Shown one piece after another: positions 10,634 to 22,900 of a DNA stretch of 64,000 bases; positions within the stretch are counted from its first letter, which is position 1; each line of letters starts with the position of its first letter. The translations under genes were made by a program, and so were the position numbers. Location: assembly GCA_028551475.1 (NCBI GenBank), contig CM052359.1, forward strand, positions 19,283,583-19,347,582, in the 5' to 3' direction. The notes under the pieces are model-generated. The model did no database searches. It had not been told where the DNA came from and worked only from the letters and a program-made list of their open reading frames with translations. This stretch comes from Casuarina equisetifolia (lineage: Eukaryota > Streptophyta > Magnoliopsida > Fagales > Casuarinaceae).

Positions 10634-11083
10634 TGTTGAAGATATGTGTATATATTACTTTTGTTTTTTTTATTCAACATGTGAAACTTTCTACATGGCA
10701 TGATTATTCATTGATAAGATCAAGTTAATTGGGAAATTAGTTTGCATACAAAAGGAAAATATTTTCTTTTATTCTCTTGTATATTTTCCTTATTACAGTC
10801 CTTGTATTATAAAAAAGATAGTTCTTATACATCTTCTAAAAAGAAAAAAGCAAAAGTGCACCCTAAGAGGTAGGAGAGGGCCACCATGTATAAGGCCCAA
10901 GTTATAACTCTCTCTTTTCGGAGCGGGATGATCTACAATTCCCAACATGTTCCATTTCCATGTGGGACGAATACATGTTAAGAAGCCCAAAGGTGATGAC
11001 AACCTAAAGGCCACGGAAGGAGGAACCTATCTTTCGATACCATGTTAAGAAGACCCTAATGTCTTCTTTTCCACTTTCTATCA
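10634..11083 (+). repeat. 3' LTR of the copia element, carrying a foreign insert
   Basis: It begins TGTTGAAGATATGTGTATAT after the purine tract and ends CTTTCTATCA like the 5' LTR. Between about 10855 and 11061 the sequence is unrelated to the 5' LTR and less AT-rich. That stretch replaces about 30 bases of the LTR. Confidence 0.8.
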
Positions 11084-11088
11084 ACTTA

Positions 11089-12367
11089 GAGTTTACAGGT
11101 TATGTGGACATCGATGATCTTGGCATGCATAATTTTGTTTTGTGTCAAATATCACAAAAACATTCAAATCTTAAGTATTTGGTACAAGAGATTTGATTCT
11201 TACATGACTACAACAATTCTAATCCCAATAAGAATGACTAGTACATGTAGTTGTTAGTCAAGTGACATTATTTCTAAGCCTTTGAGCAAGGAAATACTTA
11301 TTGTTTAGCTATTTCCCTAAAATTCCAATATTTATGGTTTGTTTTATATATAAAAAAATATATCCTACTATATTTAAGTATTTAGAATATTGACTAGTCA
11401 TTGGTTGCATTTATACTTTGATTGATTGTGCAAATGGTGAAAAAGAATTTTAGAAAATCATTATTTCTAAATCAAATGTGAATCCTAAACTACTAGCTTT
11501 TGTTTCAAAAAGTACGGAAACAAATTGATTGAATATTGCATGAAATCCCCAAATTGGAAAAGCAAATTTTACTTTGGCAAATCTATTATGATAGCGTATA
11601 CATAACTGGTGCAGTGTAATCATTTTTATAAAGGCAACTCCGAACCCCTGAGAAGAAAACACAATAATATATGATGTATTACAGATGTCAACTATATGAT
11701 GATTTTATAGTCATTTATTAAGGTTTTTATAAGATCCATAACACAATAAGGAATAAGTCCATATAATCACCAGCCACGTGTAAGACTCAATTGAGGACCA
11801 AGGATCCTACCAATCGGATTCAATGAAAAACAAAAAAGAAGAACAAATCACATGGTTGTCATAAAAGTTGCATTATTTGTTTTATGATTCTTTTGTCAAT
11901 AAACTCATCCCTGTGATATAATTGTTTTAATCTTGTACCATTTGAGAAGTCAAATCAATAAAAACCTATGTCTCTTGTGATGGATGCCAAATTTTATTGA
12001 ACTAGAGAAAGGAGTACGGTGCTCTTTATGGAATTAGATTATTTTCAATTACACAAGAAAACTAGGATCACCATAAGCTCATTCAGCAATAGTTAATGAA
12101 TCAAAAGAGTCAAGTAGATCCATCCCCACCTGAATAAGATAGGCTTTTACGTCAAAATATCAATAGTTCCATGATTCCCACTTTCAATCTTGCAGAGGTC
12201 TGTCAAGAAAGTTTGTGAAAGCAAACCACTGCCTCTTTTGTGTCTTCCTCACAACAAGTAAAGGTGATTCGGCTAGCCGTTCCAAGATCTCCGTCTCAGT
12301 TTGTCAAAGATAGAGAAGGTGAGAAGATGCCTTCCAATAGGAGAGGGGAGAGACAGGAAAAAGAAAG
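11089..12367. promoter_or_regulatory. Intergenic and upstream region of the 12368 gene, with a G-box
   Basis: No gene is seen. A perfect G-box, CACGTG, lies at 11775-11780, about 590 bp upstream of the start codon of the next gene. From about 12190 the sequence becomes less AT-rich with CT/GA-rich tracts just before the ATG, as in plant 5' leaders. Which of these is functional cannot be told from sequence. Confidence 0.35.
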
Positions 12368-13312
12368 ATGCTCCCACTAAAGCTGGTTCGCTCTCTGGTC
12401 TTGGGAGAAACCATTAACAACCCTCTCCTGCTCAGCCACCCGCACCCCCCTGAACACAATGACGAGGACCACCTTGATCGATTTGCCTTTGATGCCTCTC
12501 CCCATCACATTCTTACAACCACACAAACACAAACGAGAAGAAGAAGCAACAAACTCACCGGAACAAAGACCCCGCTTCTCCTTTTCCTCCCAACCAAAGA
12601 GCTCATCACAGACACCTACAGACTCGCCACCATAGCCAGAGACATCGGCCTGGACTTATACCCCACCCCATCTCTCTCCCACATTATCTTCTTATACCCA
12701 TCTTCATCTCCGTCGTCATCATCCCCATCAAATTCCTCCTCCTCATCACTATCATCACCATTCCCGGTATCATGGTCATCCTCATCACTCTCATCCCTCT
12801 CCTTACCGAAGGACGCTGTTCCCCTTCCATTCCCTTCCCTCACCACAGCCTCTCTCTCCCACCTCCGTTCTTTTGCGACCCTCTCCAAAGGCCTCTTCAA
12901 GCTGGCCTTTATCCACTCCACCCACTCCGCAGGCAAAGTAGCCGCAGACAGCAGTAGTAACTGGGATTGTTGCTCAATGTCTCTATTTTCCCGTCTTACT
13001 GGTGATCGAATAGACACCATGGATCGCTTTTCTCGCACCCTGGCAGGAATAGGCTGGACCCTTTTCAAGACGAAGCAAAACCCATCTCGGGATCCCGGGG
13101 ATAGGCGAGTTTGGGGGGGCAATTCGGTGTATTTGTTCAGAAAGATCGAGTCGAACAGGGTTCGGGCGGGGCGGGTCCATGGGGATGGTGGGAGTGGTGG
13201 GGAGTGCAGAATTAGGGAGTTGAGGTTGCCGCAGTTGGATTTCCGGAATGCCCCCTTGAGGATCCTGCAATACATTCTTCTTATGACTGATGATATCTTC
13301 TATCTGGCGTGA
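12368..13312 (+). CDS. Plant protein of unknown function, single exon (314 aa)
   Basis: I do not recognise a functional domain. The frame has an even, GC-richer composition than its surroundings and begins with a hydrophobic/basic N-terminus (MLPLKLVRSLVLGETI). Conserved-looking segments are residues 71-108 (LLFLPTKELITDTYRLATIA onward to SLSHIIF), 146-175 (LPKDAVPLPFPSL and LSHLRSFATLSKGLFKL) and the C-terminus (ELRLPQLDFRNAPLRILQYI, ending DIFYLA). A serine-rich low-complexity stretch lies at 112-146. No signal peptide or membrane helix is obvious. From memory, similar proteins without assigned function occur in other plants, but I could not check this. The ATG was chosen because it follows a CT/GA-rich leader and starts the conserved block. 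The frame ends TGA at 13310-13312, and I see no need for introns. Confidence 0.72.
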   Translation: MLPLKLVRSLVLGETINNPLLLSHPHPPEHNDEDHLDRFAFDASPHHILTTTQTQTRRRSNKLTGTKTPLLLFLPTKELITDTYRLATIARDIGLDLYPTPSLSHIIFLYPSSSPSSSSPSNSSSSSLSSPFPVSWSSSSLSSLSLPKDAVPLPFPSLTTASLSHLRSFATLSKGLFKLAFIHSTHSAGKVAADSSSNWDCCSMSLFSRLTGDRIDTMDRFSRTLAGIGWTLFKTKQNPSRDPGDRRVWGGNSVYLFRKIESNRVRAGRVHGDGGSGGECRIRELRLPQLDFRNAPLRILQYILLMTDDIFYLA

Positions 13313-13315
13313 CAC

Positions 13316-16300
13316 CGGGTACTTAATTGATTCGATTCTTGCTTTCTTGATTTACTTTCTGCTACTTTGTTTGGCTTGCGTTATTGCTATGTGCATATTT
13401 GACTTGAACTGAGTTTATGGTTTTAGATGGCTTTTTTTTCTGTTGAAACGTTTGGCGTCTTGGTTCTATTTTCTCCTTTCCTTGCTTGTGGATATTAGAA
13501 TGTACAGATTGGAGATCCGTGACATGATTCTGGGTTCGACTATTTTTGGCTAATTTGTGCCAATTGCTGTTATTATTTGGTCTGTGTTGTTTCTAATTTG
13601 AGGGTAGTGAGGAATGGACCCCTATTTCCAAAAGAAAAAGGAGAAACTAGAAACGCTTTTCTTACATAAGAATCTTACCAAATTTCGTGGAGGTAGATTG
13701 GAGAACGCCCTATGTATTCCGCATGCCTTCCCATCTTACCGTAGGATAACTTTGTCAGATTTTTCTTTTTGTTTGCATAGCTTTGCCCAAAGGAGAAACT
13801 AAAAAGAGATAGAAGAAGCATGTTTTCCTGTTGGTCTTCACTTCTGATGCCGAGTCAGGGATTATTTGCATTGAAAGCAAGTGATCAAGACAGACAGAAG
13901 AGAAGTTTGAACAAGCTGATGTGAAATGTAATTCCATACTGGGTTCAGTTAATTGTAGTAACCTGGATAGCTGAATGCATAAAAATCAATCGTGCAAGCA
14001 ATGCATTGCTGTTATCAATCGATATTTCTGTCATTAGCATAGATGTTTAGATAGGAAACAGAAATAATTTTGTAGAGAATTGCCACATATTGAATTAAAC
14101 CTTTGGTTCCATAACATTTGGGGAGATATTCATCAACTATGTCAGATTGACAGTGCCTCAAAAATCTTCAATTTGCTCTGAAATATTAAACAAAGTCAAT
14201 AAATCCTTAATTTGCTTTTTTTTCTATTAAGCTTGTTCGAATAACTGAGAAAGTGAGATTAGTGCTTGTTGAAGTTGTACTGGAAAAGGAACTACAAGGT
14301 GATTGACAACATGTTTGGATTTGCTTTTACTCTTGACAAACATATATATGGAAGGAGTGTTGCATACCTTTGCAAGTCTCACATCAAGTGCTTTGAGCTG
14401 CTATTATCTCGCGTAAGACAACTCCCACGTGCACGGTAGATAGTCATTAGTGAAGTTTACTTCTAGAGGTAGGCTTCGAGAATTGTGTCCATAACATTTC
14501 ATTACATTGCCATTATCTGTTAACTTAGTTGCATTCTCATCCTTCTCACCCTTCCGATCTTTTCTCTTCCTTCTTCTCGGCCTATATACTTGTTCATGCT
14601 CTTTGCCAATGCTTAGAATTTTCCTTCAGTATGACTTGGACCCCAAATGCCGAAGTGGAGATCTTCAAGGATAAGGGTGTTGTAATTGATATAATTGCTT
14701 GCTTAGCACAACTAGAGAAGAGGCAAGGAGCCATATCAATATAAAAGCAATCCACCTTGTAATTTGTTTGGTCCTAGCCATAATTATGTGTCTTCAAGAT
14801 GGTGGATGAGAGTCCATTTTGTGTCTGACAGCCAAATGGCAACGGTTACTTTTTCAGTCCTATGCAGCACAGAATTAGTGAGGGACTGTTGTGTCTTAAG
14901 GAATTTTCCGTACAATTTATTAATAAAAGCAGGAAAAGAAGATTTTACTGGACCATTCCCAAGTTCTGGATGATACTTTTGCTGTATATAGACTGATTCT
15001 TATCTTCTACATTTCTATTTCCTGGATCTAGGTTTGGCCCATTTGATTGCCTTGTTTTTCTAAATGACTAATCTAGAATTAGCTCAGAGTATTCATTGTT
15101 GGTACAGAATATATAAGCAATATATGGCTCTTTCTTTCTCTAAATGTGAAAGTAGTCAGGATTTGTCTTGACTGCCTTACGATGCAGGTTTTGGTTCCCA
15201 AGATGTTTGATATGCAAGACGAGTGAAAAGACAAGCCGGAGAAGAAAGGGGTCTGTCTATTTTGAAATTTGGAGTCATCGCACTCCATCAGCTTGCTTGA
15301 ACTAGAGAAGCTAACGAAAATTTCCTTCTTCCACCATCGCCAGCGGGCAACCCCAGCTCCCTAACCAGCTCAGCTTGCTAATTCTGCGCCTCCTGGCCTT
15401 CGCATGGTAGTGCCTGGTTTTGTTGACTGGATCCTCTGTCAAATGTGTTTTAGATTAACTTTTGTATTGTATTGATATTTATAGAAATGTATCTATGTTT
15501 CTTTTTGTGATTCGTTCATAAATGTAAGAGGTAAAGCTAATTTGGGGCACTTTGTTACTAATGGAGACATCATGATGAGTCCCCTAATATGCTTCATGAT
15601 AAGTCCCCTAATGTGCTTTTTCGCGATTTTCACCTTTAAGACTCAATTCTTTTGACTCCATGAGTTTGAGACCCTATTATAGGGGTCACTTATATACGGA
15701 AGTTCTATCCAATTATTTATCTATTAAATCATGGAGAGAGTTGAAGGAGCGTGTGCATCATGTGGAAGGTTAAAAAAGTAAAAAATAAATAAAATAAAAA
15801 GGAAGAAAAACAAAATCTTCATGCCCATGACATGGAGGCTTGAATAAAGGCAATGTACACTGGAAGAACTCGGGTCTGGTCTTTGACCTAAATAATTTCA
15901 GATCTTTGTGGAGGTTAAAGAATGTCAAATTCTAGATTTCACAAATGGGCCCTTTTACTCACTTATAAACCTTTTAATAAATCGAAGACGCACTTTAATA
16001 AGCTTTTGTTAGTGGTTGAATACGTGATGGGCAAACATCGCCTTTTGTGGGCTCCCCCCCCCGATGCTTCCAATTTAGGAAAAGTAACTTCCCATGTTTC
16101 TTGCCTAGTTCCTCTACAAATCTGAATTTTACAAAAAAAAAAAATAATCTATTCTTGATCCTATGAGGAATTTGAACCCTATCTTAAAATGAAATGTTGA
16201 AAATTTAACAAGATATCAAAGATTGAGATAGAAAAATAGTTACGATTTTTTTCCCTTTCCAAAATTGTAACTTAAACTTTGAAGTTGTCAAAGAAAGTTT

Positions 16301-16480
16301 AGAAAAATCGTTATCCCAAAATAAAAATAAAATAAAAATAAAAATAAAAATAAATAAAATAAAAAGGAGGTGGTGGGTGGTGTTAATGACCTCTTCCGTT
16401 AAAGAACGAAATTTGATACCTCGGAAGACTAATGGTAAACAAGAGAGGCTAGTTGGGACAAAGGCAAGAGTGGAGGCAAA
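13316..16480. other. Intergenic region, probable 3' sequences of the 12368 gene, no further gene seen
   Basis: Only short open frames without gene-like features are present. Some less AT-rich patches (13320-13950, 14250-15450) could be 3' UTR or decayed exons; I cannot support a product. A G-box-like CACGTG occurs near 14428. An AAATA-type microsatellite lies at about 16318-16366. Confidence 0.4.
16318..16366. repeat. AAATA-type microsatellite
   Basis: The stretch is about 49 bases of AAAAT/AAAT units (ATAAAATAAAAATAAAAATA and similar), in intergenic DNA upstream of a GGTGG-rich patch. Confidence 0.85.
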
Positions 16481-17000
16481 ACCAATCCAATAATAGGCTA
16501 TGAAAATTTAATTTATTAGGTTAGATTTTACAATGTATTTATACCCCTTTTGTACATATAAAATCAGGAAATAACAAAGGAAAGAAAATATTACGATGGA
16601 ATTGTTTCCCTTACATAATATTCCCATTATTGAAAATATTGAGAACATTTATACTTTTTATCTCAATTTGTATCTCCAACATTCCCCTTATAGCCGGCGG
16701 TTTATCAATGGCGAGAACACCAAGCTTTAACTTGTTACATAATAACTTTGTGAAGATATTTGCTAACTGTTCTTTTGTATTTAACTTTATTATCCTGATT
16801 ATTCGTTCCAGTATTTTGCCTCTTGTAATGAGACAATCAATTCTTATGTGCTTTGTTTCATCATGAAGTACGAAATTTGCAGACATGTTGAAAGCAACCT
16901 CATTATTACAGAATACTATTTACAGTAATGAGAATCCCAGAATATTTGCTGGTTACATCCCATATCAGTTCATATCTCCAACACCATTTTTCATAAAACG
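16480..17000 (-). mobile_element. copia 3' end remnant (RNase H tail, purine tract, LTR start)
   Basis: On the minus strand a frame at 16886-16611 reads NFVLHDETKHIRIDCLI and later KEQLANIFTKLL. These are landmarks of the end of copia RNase H. They are followed by a purine tract and the LTR-like start TGTTGGAGATACAAATTG at about 16682. The LTR is followed to about 16490. Only this 3' end is present, and no matching 5' end is seen nearby. Confidence 0.75.
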
Positions 17001-17556
17001 AATGCATAAAAATAAAAAAGATCATTCGTAATTGAATTTCTGTTAACACAACAATTCTCGCAACTCTTTATTGAAAAACAAAAGGAAGATAGAAAGGCTT
17101 TCTTGATACGCTGTACATACTAATATCTAATAAAGGTTTCATCTTGAACAAATGAACAAATGAACAAATGAAACCTTTATTTTGCTCTAGATAACAGGGA
17201 AATTCAGACTTCGAAAGCTGGCCCATCTCAACAACAATAAAGCAATTGACATGATTCAGTTTGTTCTGCATTAGTCACATACAGAACATGAATACAAAGG
17301 CCTCCAAGAAATTCTGAAAGTTAACATTATTATCCCACGCAGGAGTGGAGCCATAGAGTGCAATTAACCAATACTAACATACCTTGCGCGAGCAACAATA
17401 CTGCCCTTATGAGTGTCAATTCATAATAATGACATTGTAAACAAACAAAAAATCTAAGTAGTTTACAGGTAACTCATTTTACACTCATATATTCAAGAAT
17501 ATCTACTAAAATAGACTTATTAATGGTAGACCATGTAATAATAAAGTTCCACAAAA

Positions 17557-20500
17557 TCATGTGGTATGAGCACCATGTGTCCTCGAAGCCCATATGCCAA
17601 AGACAAGAAACCAAAAGACAAACAAGATTGCCCAATAGCGTGCAGGTCCATACTTGATTCTGGTAAGCACAAACTGCAAAATTCAAAATCAAAATCACCA
17701 AACTTTGATTGGCACACACAGAATGACATCTGCAGTAGCTACATTCCCAATTGGAATTCAGTAACTCCAGTGTTGGATGAAAAATAATTCAAGGACTAGA
17801 TTAAAATGTTTCGAGCATGTCCCATTCACAGAAAGAAACTACGTAGATGAAACCTAAGATAGCTAAGAATTTGTAGTTCATGTCATCTGTAGAGAAAAAC
17901 AAAAACAAGACCCCAGCCAACCTTCCATAGTAATTCACCCGACTTTCATCTTTAGAATCAGATTGAAGGTCACAACCAAATTCAATTTCTCAAACCCAAC
18001 CACAGAGTCTGACTTTCATCTTAAAATTATAGGCACCTGCTTCATTGCCACTGCTATCTGGATGATACTCTGTAGCTACAGGTGCTGTGGTTGAAGGGTA
18101 GAAGAGGCTCGAGTCTTAGTTATTTGCCAGATAGAACCTAGGAAATAAAAAATTATCCACTATTATAGCAAATCAGTAGACCCACTACCAACAAGAGTTC
18201 TGAGGATGTATTGGGAACTCGAAAAAACTTGATTCTTGAGACTCGGACTTAAAAGCATGAAATCTAAAAAGCCCCTCAGTGGAATCCCAGGAAAAAAATT
18301 AAAACAAAGAAGGTAATTGAAAACTCTTACGTAGTCTGTTCCTTGCTAAAGACCCTCATGTTGCTCGTAACCACAAAGGAGGGAATCTAGCAACATTATC
18401 AACCAGCTAAATAGGAAGAGGAAAAGAAAAAAGGGCACTATGTTCAGATTATCAAAATCATATATATTCTAGCATCCATTGGTTCATCAACAAATCTTGT
18501 AAAGCCTAATTTTCTTTACTCTAACCAAACATAATTCATTACTAAATAAAACCAAATGCTAATAAGCATGGTAAAATGGGGAACCTGAAGCACAATCTCA
18601 AAATCCTAGCTACTTACAAAGCGGAAGAACACCACAATTGTTAGAGCACAAATGCCTCCAAGAAGTATATGAAGACCACTTTTGGCAGTTTTCTGCACGT
18701 CAAAGAAGAAACTATCAAATAAACTATAAAATAAAGACATGCGGAACAAAGAATAAAATAACAGGTACAGCTGAGGTTTAATGTCGATCAATGAAATGAA
18801 GCATTTCTTTGCAGTTAGAAGATGTTATGAAAATGGTGAATGACTACAGTAATATGATAATCATAACCTTCTAATATATTGTCTTTCACATGCCTAGTAA
18901 TCAAAACGAAAGGTGCAGTTCTTAATATTTCTCAGATAATAACAATTCTGATCAGAACGTATCATTCGCAGACAAGTGACACAAAAAGATATTGAAAAAG
19001 ATGGAGAAGAGCTGATCAAAAGGGAGAGGAAAAAACAAGATTGCTGCATGATGTTAATCCTGCCATCTCACTCTTTAACTGTCAAAGCACCTATAGAAAG
19101 CAACTCATTATTTATAAACCAGACAACATAATCCAGCTAAGAGAGAAACATATCCCTATATGGAAGATATTTCACCAAACTGATGTCCAAAACAGAAAAT
19201 CTCCAACTAATAGAGATCCTATTCTAGTTATTCTCGGCTCAATATATCATGGCGCCAAGCAGTACTTACACCAGGCACAGTGCTAAATTTGATTTATAAG
19301 AAAGTGCACATAGTAATTTTGAAGATGTATCAATTGAAAAATGCAATAGTTCTCCCTTAACAAAATCATGCCTAGACTTATTCAGACAAGAACATACAGA
19401 AGGGCTTGATTTAGCTGATTCTCTATGCCATGAGTATAATGTTTTGCATATAGCCATATTAATAAGTAATTTTTTCTTGACATATTTCAGTATCATTACC
19501 AGAAAAATGTATATATGTTGATAACAAAGATCTAGGCACAATTTTCTTGAAAAAGTGGTAACACTAGCAACTATATCATGCTCCATTTGGCACATTCTAC
19601 AATGGAAAATACATTGGAGAACAGCCGGGAGCCAAACAGAAGATAAACCATGACATCAAATTTTTTCCAGCTTTTGGCTATCAACAAAAAGTTGAGAGAA
19701 AATAAAGATAATATTTTGGTGGGCCTGACAGGTAAATGTTAACATCTTTCTTCACATTTCTTTTCTTTGATACCACTTTTGACAAACCACAAACTCTTTG
19801 TTTTCCTTAGAAATGAAATACCTGTGCTGTTTATATCTTGCTCTGTCCAATAAATGAACACCAATCATTTCATATGCTAGCTAATAGAAATTCTGCCAAG
19901 CATTCACCACAAGCTACTACCCAGGAACCAAAATTTGGTACCAAAAGCTTACTACAAATTAATTTGCAAAGTGCCAGCACGTGCCAACACTAACTATGAC
20001 CAGAAGAGTTGATATAACAAATAGACCAAGTCATCTTCTGTCAGTTTCCTACCATTTCATTGCTCAATTTTGTCTTGAATGGCAAAAGGTACCTTTTTTG
20101 TGCAGGCATTCCAATCCAGACCAAAGAGTTAAAATGCCTCTACAGATAAAATGAGCTAATATCCCTATAATTGTTATTAGTGAATGTCGAGTTCCATGTT
20201 TACTTCTTAAAAAACTAAAACTAGTTAACGTAACATACCTTCCCAACCCGAGGGGCAATGAGCCATGCAAGAGTAACAGTTAGAAGCCCTGTAGCAAGTA
20301 GAATGCCAGTACCTTCCACAGCCCACTTGGTTGCAGGATTTGCATCAGGGACAACATCTTCAGAGACAGTATTCACAGGTTGTTCAGACACAACCTGTGA
20401 AAGTGCAGCAGAGTTATTATAGTTGCTATTATTATGTGGATTAAACCACAATGAAATCTCACAAAGCCGTTGCCTTTGGATAGCAGCCACAGCATCAGGA

Positions 20501-21165
20501 TCTATACTTGCACTTGTTTGTACCAGAGAATTAGGTTCTCCTCTAGCAGTCCTTTCTCTCAATGCTTCATATTCCTTCAAAGAAGCCATAACCTTTTTGA
20601 AGTCAGTGGTTCTAATATTTTTTGCAGGACGTCCGCAGATTTCACAAACAGGGGAGCCATGGTTAACAAACCATTTTAGAGCACAAGCATAGTGTACTAA
20701 AGCAAGGTCATTTTTGCAAGAGCAGCCAAGCTCCACCAATGTGTCTTGATGGTAACATGAACCCATCTCCAAGTCACTATTGCAAATGAAAACCTCTCCA
20801 TCAGGACTAATAAACTCAACCAGCCCAGGTGCTCCAACATTCTTTTTCAGACACAACCTGCCATCGACATGTTTTAAAGCTTCCTTGCTATCAGACTTCA
20901 CCTCCCCATAGCTTTTACTTGCTTCTTGGAATGGAGGAATGATTCCCAAGAATCCTAATACAGCATCCCCCCTTTTGTCAGATTCTGCACATTGGCACAC
21001 ACGACAACCTGGCAGGCCTGCCTCCCTGTCTAGACTGTCACATGACTGGGCGTCTAATTCTTCACTCTCAATGGGTAAACAATCCTCACTGCTGACTCCA
21101 TCCTTTATCATGTTTGACAAATTATCCTTGCGCATAAAATTAGTCAGGTCCTCGGATTCAAACAT
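17557..21165 (-). CDS. RING-CH (RINGv) zinc-finger membrane protein, probable E3 ubiquitin ligase
   Basis: There are three coding exons (21165-20239, 18692-18618, 17673-17557) giving 372 residues, with GT/AG borders. The RING-CH finger uses Cys54, Cys57, Cys148, Cys150, His158, Cys161, Cys174 and Cys177 (C4HC3 order), with the usual tryptophan at 165 (ALKWFVNHG). Such fingers bind an E2 and promote ubiquitin transfer. Hydrophobic helices lie at about 285-304, 315-333 (exon 2) and 346-362 (exon 3), so the protein should be membrane-anchored with the finger cytosolic, as in MARCH-type ligases. The ATG is the first in frame; upstream the frame has a stop, and an acceptor-like TGCAG at about 21207 suggests an intron in the 5' leader. 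The loop between the second and third cysteines is about 90 residues, longer than usual. The substrate is unknown. Confidence 0.88.
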
Positions 21166-22900
21166 GCAAGTTGGGAATCAGGTTATTGTGCCGTTTGGCT
21201 TCTGCAGTTTCAACTTTAATCAAGCTTAGGTGGCCCATGTCCTCTCTGGAGTCTTTGAGGAAAAGACCACTAGTGTGCCACTATTGCAACACAAACGGAC
21301 AACTAAATAAAACTTGTGGATTGAGATATAAAGAAATTCAAAAGGCTTATAGAATAACTTAGTCTGTGGTGTAAGTCAAGAAGATGGAAAGATACACATG
21401 CAGAATTGTATTCCCAACTTTCCAGTTCCCTGAATTCCTGTTTCAAGCGGCAACTTGAGAAGCTGTTATACTGTGACCTAAGGCACGCCAATCTCCATAG
21501 CACTGTTATGAAAAGCTCTGGTTAATGCACTGACAGGTGGAAACTATATAATCATCTAAAAGATCCGATGACCAACAAATTAAGATAAATATCTATAATA
21601 AATAAAGTGAAATACAATAAAATGTAACAGAAAGTAATGTTTATCAGAATTGGAAGTCCCTCCTAAAAGATAAAACAAATAGAATTACATGCGTTACAAG
21701 CTAGAATGCAAGCAAACCGTTAAGAAGGTTCCTGACTTAGAAGGTAATGAAGAATTTAGCAAATTACAAATTTTCCAACTCATCGAAGTCCATGACTTTA
21801 AAGAATATTTGTCCTAGATCATGACTTTGAGCGATGATGATAATTTTTACTAGTATAACACCTCAAAATCCATTAACGGCCAGAAAAGCAGGTCAAGTAA
21901 TAAAAGTCAGAGAAGATTCACATCCAAACCGTTTCATTGCTGATGCTGCCAACTCTGATGGCATCTACAATCTGGAAGTAAACAAAGCTAAAGAACTGAA
22001 CTAATTTTTTGGTTTTCCAAATTTAAGATTGTATTCTTGGGATCATGTTCTGCACAATTCAACATTAACACCCGATTGTACTGAAAAAAGGACCAAGACA
22101 CAGACACGGGATAGCATACATCTTGCAACCTCTAATAGGGCATAGTTTGGTTGTGAGAAAGGTTCTCACAGATGCGTATTCTAGCACACTAACCGAAATC
22201 CAGCTTAGAACGTCTTTCGTAAGATACGTATTCCAGCACACTAACCCAGTGAACCACAAAATCCTGCTCCAAAGGAGAAGGAACTCCTCTTGTATGCGAA
22301 CTGAATTTGCCAAAAACAGGCACACAAAAAAGCTATAGAAACACTCTCTCTCACAGGCAAAGCCTCAGAAATAGTATTTACAGCTTGAAACACGCTGTTA
22401 CAAGATCAGTAACGTTTAGGACCAAATACCTCCAAATTCGGGCAGTATTATGATACAAATGAAATGGGCAACAAGCAACTTAACTAGTGTCCGACAATAT
22501 CTTAAAGGAATCCAAAGAAGAAAAAAAAAAGGAAGGGAATCGCACTGGCAAACAAAAGCAAAACAAAACCCAGAAACAGAATCACAAAAACGAAGCTTAA
22601 TCTGTCGTAAACGGATGGCATCGCTCTGCACAGAAGAGAAGTAAAGGAAAGTAGAAGAAAACGAACCAGAAGCAATATACAAGCCTGGCTTGGGAGAAAA
22701 AAATGGCATCAGATACCCAGATCGACCACAATGGTAAACCAGGAGGGAAGTAATCCCCTCTCTCTTTCTCTCTCCGTCCCTCGCTCTCTCTATCCCTTTT
22801 GGGTGGAGTCTTCCAGTGGACGTCAGCACCCGATCGAGAATAATACCCCAGCATTTGTAGACACACCGAGGACGTCTACTGACACTTAACCGCTAGACTG
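21166..22900 (-). promoter_or_regulatory. 5' leader (with probable intron) and promoter of the RING-CH gene
   Basis: A GA/CT-rich, moderately GC block at about 22690-22860 looks like the untranslated first exon; a possible donor, GGGTATCTG, lies near 22715 and an acceptor near 21207. Between them lies AT-rich sequence without a supported coding frame. A longer minus-strand open frame at 22829-22416 lies within this leader and does not look like a gene. Exact transcript limits need RNA data. Confidence 0.35.

Larger units (their letters stand above)
799..11083 (+). mobile_element. Ty1/copia LTR retrotransposon, decayed, containing nested insertions
   Basis: The element has related LTRs at 799-1064 and 10634-11083 and is flanked by the same 5 bases, ACTTA, at 794-798 and 11084-11088. 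A primer-binding-like site (TGTATCATGAGAC) follows the 5' LTR, and a purine tract (AAGGAGGAG) precedes the 3' LTR. The interior keeps decayed copia pol in the expected order on the plus strand: an aspartic-protease motif reading DSGASDY near 1710-1730, an integrase C-terminal stretch reading ELLFGK near 2637-2655, then reverse transcriptase and RNase H from about 8740 to 10600. Reading frames are broken throughout, so it cannot make its own proteins. Plastid DNA and a second LTR element interrupt it between integrase and RT. Confidence 0.88.

Noticed and set aside
12616..13275. 219-codon minus-strand frame with a long Asp/Glu stretch
   Set aside because: The acidic stretch is only the reverse complement of the serine codons of the plus-strand gene, which has the more convincing conserved ends.
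22416..22829. 137-codon minus-strand frame upstream of the RING-CH gene
   Set aside because: It sits in the probable 5' leader, starts in a GA-rich tract and shows no protein family features.
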